Positions 37,813 through 49,800 of a DNA stretch of 64,000 nucleotides are shown here, one piece after another. Below the pieces are notes generated by a model, which made no database searches, was not told where the DNA came from, and worked only from the letters and a program-made list of their open reading frames with translations. The DNA comes from Diphasiastrum complanatum (Eukaryota > Streptophyta > Lycopodiopsida > Lycopodiales > Lycopodiaceae), in NCBI GenBank assembly GCA_029204225.1, contig CM055109.1:36928991-36992990 (forward strand), written 5' to 3'. Both the position numbers and the translations under genes were made by a program. Within the stretch, counting starts at the first letter, position 1, and every line of letters begins with the position of its first letter.

Positions 37813-40800
37813 ACAAAGAACAATACTGAATCATGACACTGCTGTGAATAGGATCATCATAATATATAATATCGGGCCACATGGCACCAAAATGGGGTAC
37901 AATGATGTTCCATGAAAACTATACAACTAAGACTCGTCAGAGTCATGGTAGGAAACATCATCTGAATCTTTGCCTGACTGCAGATCCCAAGGGTCTGCAG
38001 ATGAATCGGAACCGGAGGGAACCATATGCCGTGGTGTGGCTCTGGCTCTGCTGCGTGCTCTGGCTCTGGATCCTCCCCCTACCTCTACCCCTACTACCTC
38101 TGCCTCTCTCCCCTCCTCTGGCCCCCCTCTGCCTGCCCCCACCCCTGTGTCTACCCCTGCGTGTCTGTGTGTCAGGTGGTTGTGATCCTACGCCTTGGGA
38201 TGGCCCTACCCACTGTGATGATGCATGGCCGACGGCCTGTGATGCTCCACTCCTGTCTACAAAAAGCGAACTCAGCCCCCCCTACCAGAACCTCTAGGTC
38301 TCCCTCTAGGCCTACGTGCAGGAATGGCTGGCTCCTCCTCTATCTCCGCATCAGGGTCCACCAGCAGGTCAGCCAGGTCATCCCCCTGTGCCTCTGCCCC
38401 CATCTAGATCCTCATCCTCCTTTGTATCCCCCTCAACCCACTCCTCCTGATAGTCAGCCCCGAGCTCCTCTCCACCCTCCAAGCCCTCATCATCCCCCTC
38501 CTCAACACTATCCCTCTGCCTCTCTGTCCTCCTCGAACGCCGTAAAGCCCATGCGTCAGCCTGTGCCTTTCTATAGAACTCTCTATAGATCTCATCATCC
38601 ATCTCCTCCTGCATGGGTGGTGCCCGAGGAGCAGCAGCTGCCGAATCCACCAAGCAACTGTCAGGGTTCACTTGCAACCAAAAACAATACACTGTTGTCA
38701 GGCAGGTATTTTGCAATTCATTGCATAATTCGAAAGCAATTCAATTCGTCAAAGTATAGCAAGAAACATGGGGTAATGATGTGACTCACCTCGAGCATCT
38801 GGCCCTCTCCTCGTGTGCGCCTCAGCATACAGCCGTTGGTGTTCACAAACACCAACCGCCTACACTGCCCGATGGATAACTTGTTCCTCTTCTGCATGTG
38901 ATACAAGGCCCAGGTGCTCCAATTCCGCTCAGAGGCGAATGCTGAACAGTCCTGTGCAAGGACTCTCTCGGCCAGTCGCCGCAGGTCACCTATGCTGCGC
39001 CCGTGGTAGCCCCACCATGTAATGGGCCTCAGTTGATCCTCCCTCCGCCGTCTCTGCTCTCCATCGAAAGGAAACTGGTAGCGCTGAAAGATGAGCAACT
39101 GGCGTGCAATGTTACCGAGCATCGCACCTGTTGGCAGAAGAAAAAACATGGCACATGTAAGTCCCCTCGAATTCACACACTAGCAATGAGTACACTACTG
39201 CAGTATTTAGGTTACCAAGCAATTTATCACACGTACCTGGTCCAGGCCATACGCACTCCGTGTACTCCACCCATCCTCGGTGCAGCTCCTGATCGTCTCG
39301 CGCCACAAGGGGTGTAATATATCGGCTACGACATGGATGGGTCGGTGGAAGTAGTCCCATCTGGCCTCCCAGATATGCGAGATCTCGTGCCTCTTGCAGC
39401 AGACAAATGACAACAATCAGGTAACCATAGCATAAAAGAAATGCATCAGACTTGAGTGAGAAACAACAAACTAGACACTGAAGAGTCATACCTGTGCTCG
39501 TCCAAGGCTGACGTCAGAATACCCTCGCCGATGCGGTCCATGAACTCGTAAATGAGATCGAGAGTGCACCCCTCATGGTCTACCAAGTGCAACACTCTGA
39601 AAATGGGTAGGACCCCAACAATCTCCTCGGCATGTGTCCAAAACTCGTCACCGAACACAGTGGACCGGAAAAACGCCACATGTGGGATGTCCATGAACTC
39701 TCGGAAGGCCTCGCTGGAAACCATCCGTCGCAATGCGTCCTTCACTTTTGTCAATCGCTCTAGCACCAAGAAGTAAAACACAAAGCGTGTGGGTGCTGGC
39801 TTCTTCAGGTTTAGGTGCGAGAAGGTGCGGAATAGGGCCAGCACATGCCTCTTCCTGGTAACAGAAGTGACCAGGCGCATGGCCGTAGAAGTGATCTGCA
39901 ACACAGACATCCAGTAAAAAGTTTAGACGATAGTTGAGATGTGTTTAGCAGCATGGAGCAAGCGTCAAGCAAGATAGCATAGCAAATGTAAAAACCAATA
40001 CCTCTCTGATCCATGGAAGTGCACACAAGTCCTGGATGAGCAAGTCTATGCAATGTGCAGCACAAGGTGTCCACACAATGCTGGGGTGCTCCCTCGTCAT
40101 AATCTCTCCCATCTGCTTGCAGTTCGAAGCGTTGTCCGTAACAACCTGAACCACATGCTCCACCCGAATGTCAACAATAACATCTCTAACAACGGCTGTG
40201 ATGGGTCCACCACCTCGAGTGGCATCCACGCCACATAGGAATACTGTGCCAAGCGGGCAAGCATTGATGACGAATCGCCGACGAACGTCGGTCCATCCAT
40301 CACTCAATATCGTGCATCCATACCTGCCACAAAACACCCATTAGCCACATGCAAAAATTGTGCCACGAGTAAACCCTAAACGCATGCAATGGGTTTATGG
40401 AAACAAAGTACTTACGTCTGCCAAGCTGAGCGAATGGAACTCAGCTCCCGCGTGATGGTCTCCTGACGAAGCATCCTGCCTCGCAATGCCTCTCATCTGG
40501 GAGGCGTCCATGTAGCATCCACGACTGCCATCTGTGCGCAAAACTCCCTGAACACCCAAGTGTCAGCAATAGCAAAAGGAAAAGAACTGGTCAGCAAGTC
40601 AAGTGCACCGGGCCTGCTGCTCTCTCTGCCACCTGCATCGATCAAGGGTCTGCTGTCTGGGCCTAATCTCTATCTGCTGTGTATATGGCGCTCGTGGTCT
40701 AACACGCGAAATGGATGGCTGATCTGTGGGTGTATCACTCTCTCTGGGAGGACCTGTCGAAGCATGTGGGACATCTGCCGCCGAAGAAGAGGAGGGATGA

Positions 40801-43800
40801 GAAGGACCTATTGTCGCTGATCCAACCTGCTCATGTGACGCTCCTGGCTCTGAACTAAGCCTTGCTGCTACGGGTGGAACTGGAGTGGCCTCGCCTGGAC
40901 CATGCACTGCACCTAAACCCTGCCCAGAACGTGCTGTACTAGGCCATGTGTAAAGACCTTAAAGAATTGCCCCTAAGATGAGGATAGGAGAACACAATAA
41001 GAGAGACTATGGAGCCAAACCGCCCAACCAATCCTAGATCAAACCTGGATCTAGCCCCCAAGCCGTGCCATGTGAAGCAAGAGGAGAAGAGAGAAACTGG
41101 TAACCTAAACTCAATATGTCGACATGAGAATCCCCACCTCATTATATAGAGAGTAGAATCCTGTGCATGTAACCATGCAATCCCTATGCACGTCAACTAT
41201 AAATAGATCACATCTCTTCATGCAGTCCTCCTGCCTATATCCGTCACACAGACATGCAATACTCCATATGTCTCAATTAGAGTGTCTGGGTCCTCTCAAG
41301 GTAATCAGTCACAACAGGCCTTGACATGGAATTAAATCATGGCGTGACCAATAATCTCGAGTACCGGAGGGCCGGTCTACCATATTAGGACTATTCCAGG
41401 TCCTTAACCGAATATGGCCATAACATTCTTCCCTCCTTAAACTGCTTCTATCCTGAGAAGCTCCAAAGAACAGGAAAAAATTACAGTTCCCTCAGTATTA
41501 ACCGAGAAAATCATTATCCTTAATCTGACTTTCATATCAAACAAGTACTCAGAGAAAAACTGTTTCCAACCGTTAATCTCTGCTCTGGAGTACAAATTCT
41601 GGTTTGGAAAAGTACATTAAGAGATATATTTCCTCAACAGGGTTACACTCAACACAAGTTAGTAACATCACCTTCATGTAAAACACTTACATGAAACACT
41701 GAGTGAAGTAACCTAACTTAAGAGATCAAGGTTAAAGAAATAATAATTAGAGTTTGAAATTATCCCCAAACTCTAACAAATAATTCATAAGCTTTCAAGT
41801 ACAAATATCCTTAGAATCCAATTCTAAGATATGATAATTCATCCAATTAGGTATCTTACTCTGAATCCATCCGAAATTACTTTCAGACCAAATCTCATTT
41901 CTATACCGCAGTTGGTTCTCTTCCGAAAACTATGCAACCAACAGATTCCCAAATAGAATTTTATCCCACCACTTCACCCCTCCTTTTAAAGAAATTATAA
42001 ATTTCCATAAAAGTTAAGTGGAAAGATGATATATGAAAATATCTAAATCCTAGAAAAGTCAGTAATAAGTGCTTCCACTAAAGGATTCACTTTATTACAC
42101 ACAGGACTTGTCCTTCAAATATTTTCACTCTGAGTGATAGAAACTACTATCACATCGAAATCCATTTATGCAACAGAGATATTCCATGGTTTAAGAAATT
42201 GAAACAATTTAACCTTAGAATTTATCTGAATTCCAAGTCTATTCACACAAGTAGTAATTTATATGACATAACAGTCTTTCAGAAGAATAACTTCATGCTG
42301 GAAAGAATCATATAACCAGTCTAATGTCCGTATTCGAGAAATTACTAAGAAGTAAAGGATTAATTAAGAAAGCGAGAAATAGATTTGAGGGCCTCTGATT
42401 TTGTAAATAATGAGATACCACATTGGAATCTAGATTAAACCTCAAAATTTTCCAAAATACCCCACATTTGATCGAATGGTTTTCTTCTTTCCCATATCGC
42501 GACTAGGTACTAAACACACCATTGATCATCAGGTCTTTACAATCCTAGAATTTTCTTTTCCAAAATTACTGATGTCCCATACCATCAGCTTTTCCTTCCA
42601 GAAAATCCTTAACAGCCTTATCTGATATTCTAGAGATCCACTGATCTTCTAGCTGTCCTATAATCACTATAGGATATTATCTCTTGTTCCCAAATATTGG
42701 AGAATCCGTTTATTTGGATGACTGGCATGCCTATCAGATGGATACCCAAAATCCACATCTGATTATGTGACTTAGACAGAAAAATTAACATGGTTCAATA
42801 TTACATTTTGATCCTTTCTGGTTAATGATAAGCTTCAAACCCCTACTGATGCATCAAATCTAGGGACAAGCTTTTGTCAACTAACAGATCCAATGCAATC
42901 CACGTATCAGATTCCACTTCTAAACCTCACAATTGACATCCAAAACTGCGGATAACTCAATGGTTACAAAGATATCAGTTATGAATTCAACTAAATGAAT
43001 CCTACCTAGGAAATTAATATCCGGTATTAAGCAATTATTTACTGGGATTGCTGAAATCCTAATTGCGAAATACAATTCTCGATCACACTTACTACCCTTG
43101 ATGTCCACTCTTCTTCCCTCCTTAGAATTTTCAGTTCCCTGAAAATCTTTCAACTAAGGTATCAAGAAGACTTAACGACATTAGTAAATGTTTAAAATTA
43201 ATTATTGTAGGAAAAAGTCTAAAACAATTTCATTTCTATCCTATACCTGGGCTGAATAACTGATGTACCAAAAATCATCTACTAGTATGAAAAACACTAC
43301 TAGTCTGATCTTTTGAATATAATTCACCATAGGCTTTAACTGGAAATGAAATCAGTTTTTTAATTCCTACAATTTTTCCAATAAAATTGGACTGTTTCCT
43401 TTTCTTATTGACTGGTCTGGCATTACTCCAATATTGACAAAAACTAACCAAACTCAGAATATGAAATTTCATGAACGGAAATCCTACCAATAGGATTTCG
43501 GAACTCTTAAACTGTATCCAAACAAGATTCCATTGATTGGATAAAGAATTCTGTCATCATTCATTTTATTTGGCCATTTCATATTGTTTGATGATTTTAA
43601 ATTCAGTTTTGACGAGTATCTTGCACAAACGTTAACTTGATCCATTTCCAACGATCAATATCCATTAGAAATATTTCAGACAAGTAACAGATTTCAAACT
43701 TTAACCCAAGTTCAGAATTCAACAGAAAAGGAAAAATTCAATTTTAACTTTCAATCTGGGAAGAACTTCACTTCCAAAGTTTAGTCAACATCAAACACAG

Positions 43801-46800
43801 TACCAGAAAAATAAAATTTTCTTAAACCGGGTACCGTTTTGGAAAAGGGTAACCCATGAGGAACGAATATCTTGCTCTCAATCCTTAATCTATGAACCGA
43901 ATTCATAGACGGCCTATTAGGATAGCAAAATTTACATTGTCATCCAATTTTTTGGACTGTGGTCTAGAGAATTGACACTTATTCTCAACCGTTGATTTAG
44001 ACAGATTCCATTAGACATCCCCTTTTCAAACCACAAATCAAAAAGCACTAAGGTTCACACCTTCTGGCTATGTATAATCACTGAAACAAGTAAGCCCCAC
44101 TACAATTGTGCAACTACCAAAAAATTAGCTTCCCAAAAGAGACCATGCTAAGTCTCTACATGCAACAAAAGCTAAATAAAACTTGTAAAAGGAATAACCC
44201 TTTTCAAGGTCGTTCAAACCCTAAAGAGGGTCCAAAAAGCATGCATAAGGGATTTGCTTATTGATCATTCCACAGAGTCGAGACAGCTCTGCATCAGCCG
44301 CACCTGGAGTTCGGAAATCTATTCACGCCCTCCATCGCTGTGTTCATAGCTCAACCTTCCAATTGCCAAGATAACTGTGGCTCACCCTCATAATCCAAGT
44401 CAGAGGATTACTCTCAGGAGGTTTTGTTGACAGGATCTAAGCATGATTCTGCAACAGCGACCAACAAGGATCTAACGACTGATCGCATAAGCAGCTGTTT
44501 CCACCTAGAATCGATCAAGTCTGAAGCCTCCCATGCAGCTCGGGTTTTCCTTCACAACTGCCTTTGCTGGGAAGAATCTTTTTCCTGCTGTCTCGTTTGA
44601 TCAGAAAACCCAAAGTCAGCAGTCCGTGATGCTCGACAATGGTTGCCAAGTCAGATCATTGTGTTCAGAAGTTCAGGAAAGATCGCCCACAAGAAACGAC
44701 CTCTCAACTCCAATGCTTGCACCAATTCCTACCTTTGTGACTCATGCACATAAAAAAACGAGGTAGAACGGGTGTACGAGACAGAACTAGTTGCAAAACT
44801 AATTGGAACTTTTCAAAATAAGAGAAATTCTTTAGGGGTTGTGTGGACAATCTAGAACAAGTTTGGAATTTGAATCATTATCTATAAGTAGTACAGTAAA
44901 AGGTTGAAAGTTTACTAATTCCATTTTAATTGGAATAGAAGTAAGTTTGATTAGAATTTAAGTCTGAGAGTTCTATATTAGATCAACCTAATCTTAGTTT
45001 AAGTACTAGGATCAGAGAGGGGTTAATCAGGTGTGAGAAATTATCTAATTAGAGGTAAATGGGATTGGAATGCTGAGAGGGAATTTTATTCCTCTCAGAG
45101 ATTTCCTGGATAAGTTATTTACTCATGAAAAATAGAAAATATTTTGTAGCTGAGTTACAAGATCTCAATGAGATATGTGAGTAACATATGTGGGTTCTGG
45201 AGGAATCTGCCAGATAAGAATGTGTTTATGTATTGGGTCATAGTGAGATTATTCACGTATGTGCACGATTAATCTTGTATGAATCTACTGTGTATTCCTG
45301 GTTACTAGAGTTATTTGGTGCACTTAACCTAGTCGGTGAACATAAGCATATGATCAAGTATTGTTTTGACAGATACTTGCAGAGTTAACATATCTTTGTA
45401 TGGAAGATCTATGGATTAACTTATGAATGATTTGGATATGGATCTAAATGTGGTGTTGTACGGTACGATTAAGATCTGCACCTAGACATTTGAGATTTCT
45501 AAATCATTGGCAATTAACTTGAGTAGTTGATTACTCCAGGATGAAGTTAATTGGTAAAACGATCAGTGTGATGTGAATTCACCAGGAACTGATAGTTTTG
45601 ATTTATATTGCTTGTAAGACGCACGATTAGTGAATCGTTTGGGTTCTTCAGTTAAAATTGTGTGCATTGGATATACAGTATTCTTGGGATAGAGTATTCC
45701 TTAGTTAAGGAAGGAACTTAGCTCATTAGTGATTGTATCCCAAAGCGCTCAATTGGATAACAAATTATAATGAATCCAAGAATAATATCTGAATTGATAT
45801 TCAACAGGACTTTGGGTATCTAGATTTGATTCTAGATGGTAATCTAAAGTTTTTGTAGTTGAAGATGGTTGTCATTTTGGTATGCGTTCAGTCTTTATCT
45901 TTAATTACCAGTGGTTTATAGAACTTGAATCTTACACTTTAGTTAAAGAATCTTGTTTGAAGAATATTCCTAAATCCAGTATTTTCTTAGTGGAAAGATT
46001 TTGGAATGATTATACTTTTCCTGAGTTATCTTGGATATATACTCCAGTATCCTGTAAATGATTAAGTATGATTTTAGATTCCAGTGAATTATGATTGACG
46101 AATCATATGAATCTAAATATTTATGGTTGATGAATCATAATTAGATACTTAATTGTTGTCAGAGGATTGTAAAGAATTATAATGATTCTTAAGTGTGACG
46201 ATTAAGTCTTGGTCTGTTAATCGAGTAAGAATTCAGATCAGTGTTTTGAATCTCTTTACTCTAGTATTTTAGTTGAGAACCTATGGATCTCACAGACATT
46301 CTCACAAGGAAAGTTATTTTACTCGTGCAGAATTTAATTATTTTAGTGGATGTTATTCTGCTACAAATTATGGTCTGCAGATGCTTGAGTACAGTTCTTC
46401 ATTTACTTGGATCTCCAGTTATCATAGGAGACAGACAAGTCTATTAAGATGAATGAATGCTATTTTCTTCTAGAAACAAGAGCATTTAACTCAAAAGAGT
46501 ATCTGGGATACTCAAAGTTGAGTTTTAATCATTCTATATCTTAATGATTCTCCTAGAGATTCTAATTGAATGAATTATCATATCTTAGAATTGGATTCTA
46601 AGGATATTTGTACTTGAAAGCTTATGAATTATCTGTTAGAGTTTGTGGATAATTTCAGACTCTAATTATTTCAATGTAAAGACCCTAGTGGATTGCCCCC
46701 TAAGATGAGGATAGGAGAACACAATAAGAGAGACTATGGAGCCAAACCGCCCAACCAATCCTAGATCAAACCTGGATCTAGCCCCCAAGCCATGCCATGT

Positions 46801-49800
46801 GAAGCAAGAGGAGAAGAGAGAAACTGGTAACCTAACCCAATCGATCTTCCAAGAAATCAACACTCCAACTAGGATTTGAGTATCCAAACGCTTCACTTCC
46901 TACTCGTCGTAGAGTTTGTCTCTTTTCCCATCGAAGACCGCATCTTAGTTGTGCTCTGATACCAATGTAAAGACCCTAGTGGATTGCCCCTAAGATGAGG
47001 ATAGGAGAACACAATAAGAGAGACTATGGAGCCAAACCGCCCAACCAATCCTAGATCAAACCTGGATCTAGCCCCCAAGCCATGCCATGTGACGCAAGAG
47101 GAGAAGAGAGAAACTGGTAACCTAAACGCAATATGTCGACAGGAGAATCCCCACTTCATTATATAGAGAGTAGAATCCTGTGCATGTAACCATGCAATCC
47201 CCATGCAGGTCAACTATAAATAGATCACATCTCTTCATGCAGTCCTCCTGCCTATATCCGTCACACAGACATGCAATACTCCATATGTCTCAATTAGAGT
47301 GTCTGGGTCCTCTCAAGGTAATTAGTCACAACAGGCCTTGACATGGAATTAAAGCATGGCGTGACCAATAATCTCGAGTACTGGAGGGCCGGTCTACAAT
47401 ATTAGGACTATTCCAGGTCCTTAATCGAATATGGCCATAACACCATGCACCTGTACCATGCCCTGCTCGTGATGTACTGGGCTCTGCACTCGTAGTAGGC
47501 CGTGCCTGCCTATCTGTGAGCCCTGCCTGTGAACCTACAGCTGTTCCTGCTACATGTCCTTGTCTGGAAACCTGTGATGCACCATCGGGCCCGTACATAA
47601 TAGACAACCTCTGCATCTGCTCATCAGAAATCCTGGGGCAATCAGATATGCCAATGCCCGCCCACCCGGCCCTTTGGCCTGCAGTAAGTGAGCCCTAACC
47701 CTGGTAAGTGATCCTGTGAAGAGACCACCACAATGCAAGCATCTCCATCTGCGGACTCCTGAGCCATGGTGTGTAGCCACGTCCCCCTCGGTAAGCTCAA
47801 CCTCGCCCCAAAGGCCTCGGCCCCACACCGGCATGGAATTAGGGCATGGAAATTGAAAATTGTGATACGGGCGTAGACAGGCGGAACGGAGGTCACAGGA
47901 GTCTCTGCAGGCATGTGGAAATGCATTCTAGGCTCAGACATCACCTGAATCGGTTGCCCACAAGTCGTTTTGTGAAAATGGCAAAAAAACACAAGCATTT
48001 GGAATGTGGTGTTCAAATCTTGCTGGCGTGCCGTAACGGCTGAAACTGATGCCGTAGGAATCACCGTGGGCATGAAGAAAGGTGGTCTAGAGCCAAACTA
48101 CGCTCGATTTGGTTGCCTACAACTCAATGTCAACACTTGCAAAAAATCAAGCCTATACTTACCAAATATCGAAAACTGATCGTTTCGCTCTCCACGAAGC
48201 TCAGATCCCCCTGGCACCGTGCACACCACCTCCGTATCGCCGAGTAGATGCCTTGCCAACTATACACACGCGCCGATCGGACACCTGTAGCTGAAAATAA
48301 AAAAATTTACGTCCTCCACGGCTGGCGCGGTTCTGGCCATGAAGAGGAGGAAATTTTTTTTAATATTCTGGTTTTTTTTTAAAAAAATGTTTCTGGGCAG
48401 TGAAACGCGATTCTTAGCGATTCTCAGAATTGCGTTTCGCTGCATCTATGGTCCAAAAGGCTTGATTAAATTCAGCTCTCTTTTCAAGAATCAAGACAGC
48501 TTATGCAATTGCCAATATAGAAGTATGCAAATTTAAAGTGCTGACTATATGTTTCAAAATATCGTTCACTTTCTAAAATATCCCTGCGTAAATGGACACT
48601 TGAAGGAATTTCATTTTGTTTCTCAAAGACTTTGATGGTAACATCAAGATAATTGACTTCTCAATGCAGCAATTGATTGCACAATTTGTTTAGAAGCATT
48701 TAAGACTGGTAGCTGTAATGTACATTGGGATGCAGGATTCAGGTAACTGGAATTGCATATTAAAAGTTTATTTTGAAACATTAGGTGTTTTTTGGTTGTT
48801 ACTTATGTCAACACAAAATTTTGATTTTAGGTATCCTTGATCCACTTCATTGATTCAATTCATTGAGGCCCGATTTAGAACCAATTTGAATTGGCAATTT
48901 AGGTTGAAAATGTGGATGCATGTTCACTCCTACAAAACATTTTGTTTTAGGTTATAATTTGAGGTTATGGGTTGTTTGTTATGATGGCATTGATTGAGGC
49001 CTGTGTAGCATCTTGAAATGTTGTGACTTGTGATCTTCTTGTCATATTTGTTATGCTATTGTTTTTTGTTGATATTATGACGAAAGAGTGTTTTTTACAG
49101 TCAGGAAATTTTCTATTCTTTTACCTTCTAAGGATAAGAATTACTCATGCTAACATCCCTATCCTAGCATGTTGTCTTGGAGTTTGCCTTGAACAGGAAG
49201 TTGATATTCAGTCAGAGTATAAAAATTATGGCAAAACTACTCGAGAGTCTCTTCAAGCTTGGAATGGTGAAAAGATCGACCTAGATTTGGTACGTCTATT
49301 ACTTTGTAGTCTTCTTATCTGTCCTTGGGGTGTTTATATTGAAGACTAGACAAATCAAAAATTGTTTTGAGCATTAAGCGCTTGACTTTTTCCCTTTCTT
49401 TATTAAGTTGTGGATACATGTATGAAGAGGTTAAATGAGGAAAAAACGAATGTTATTTTATGTTTCAAGCTTTAAAGCCAATGAATTTACTATGTACAGA
49501 TGGAGGAATATGGGTGATATTGACTGGGGATATTTGTTTAGAAGTGATAGCATTTCCCACTATTTGATTTTTCTCTTGGTAGCTTTAGGTAAATTGTTTT
49601 TTGTTTTCGTTGTGAAGCTAGGTTGCTACTATTGTTCATTGTGGCATCTTTCCCTTGACAAACGTGCAATGGATACATATGCACCCACACACACCGTTTT
49701 CATTTTATGTGCTTTTATAAATTTTTATCTAAAAGTGTTGCAGGTGAGATAGCTTTAAGTTTTCTATGTCAGATTAAGTGAGTGACGATGTTGTCAACGG

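Larger units (their letters stand above)
40949..47442 (-). mobile_element. Non-coding Ty3-gypsy-like LTR retrotransposon (LARD-like), 6.5 kb
   Basis: Two 477-bp LTRs (40949-41425 and 46966-47442) differ at about 16 positions by eye, so the insertion is fairly recent. A 5-bp target duplication CCATG flanks it (40944-40948, 47443-47447). A primer site TTGGTATCAGAGCACAAC on the minus strand adjoins the right LTR, and a polypurine tract AAGGAGGGAAGAA adjoins the left, so the element is minus-oriented. The 5.5-kb interior has no gag or pol frame, the longest open frames being under about 80 codons. It must have depended on an autonomous relative. The LTR ends resemble those of the chromovirus fragment at 19.0-19.95 kb. 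Confidence 0.9.
37927..47834 (-). pseudogene. BED-type hAT transposase gene, interrupted
   Basis: A minus-strand, intron-containing transposase. Inferred blocks: BED zinc finger (about 47443-47834), Ser/Pro-rich linker and N-terminal helical part (40417-40943), DUF659 core (40002-40323), middle (39492-39895 and 39237-39392), dimerisation domain (38790-39127) and an acidic/arginine-rich tail (37927-38670). Splice signals agree at most junctions. Damage includes a frameshift in the BED region (about 47680), a frame change near 40590, an in-frame TGA at about 40495 and the LTR insertion. The encoded enzyme would cut and paste hAT ends with 8-bp duplications. The coding blocks are clearly more GC-rich than the surrounding intron. 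Confidence 0.88.
37312..48450 (-). mobile_element. hAT transposon with transposase gene, 11.1 kb including a nested element
   Basis: It is flanked by the 8-bp duplication GTCCAAAA (37304-37311, 48451-48458). Its ends are CTTAGATGCAGCG and the inverted CGCTGCATCTATG. Subterminal repeats of GAAACGCG/CGCGTTTC occur at 37325-37440 and, more weakly, at 48400-48440. It encodes a BED-finger hAT transposase on the minus strand. A 6494-bp LTR retrotransposon (40949-47442) inserted into the transposase linker, so the hAT itself is about 4.6 kb. The whole lies in helicase intron 7, antisense to the gene. Confidence 0.9.

Noticed and set aside
38026-38784. A 252-codon plus-strand open frame rich in proline and serine
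   Set aside because: It is antisense to the acidic and arginine-rich tail of the hAT transposase. The GC-rich composition makes the opposite strand open, and it has no motif of its own.
41426-46965. The whole interior of the nested element as one giant palindrome centred near 44206
   Set aside because: The 110-bp outer arms pair well, but spot checks of four inner segments showed no pairing. Only the short inverted repeat is supported.
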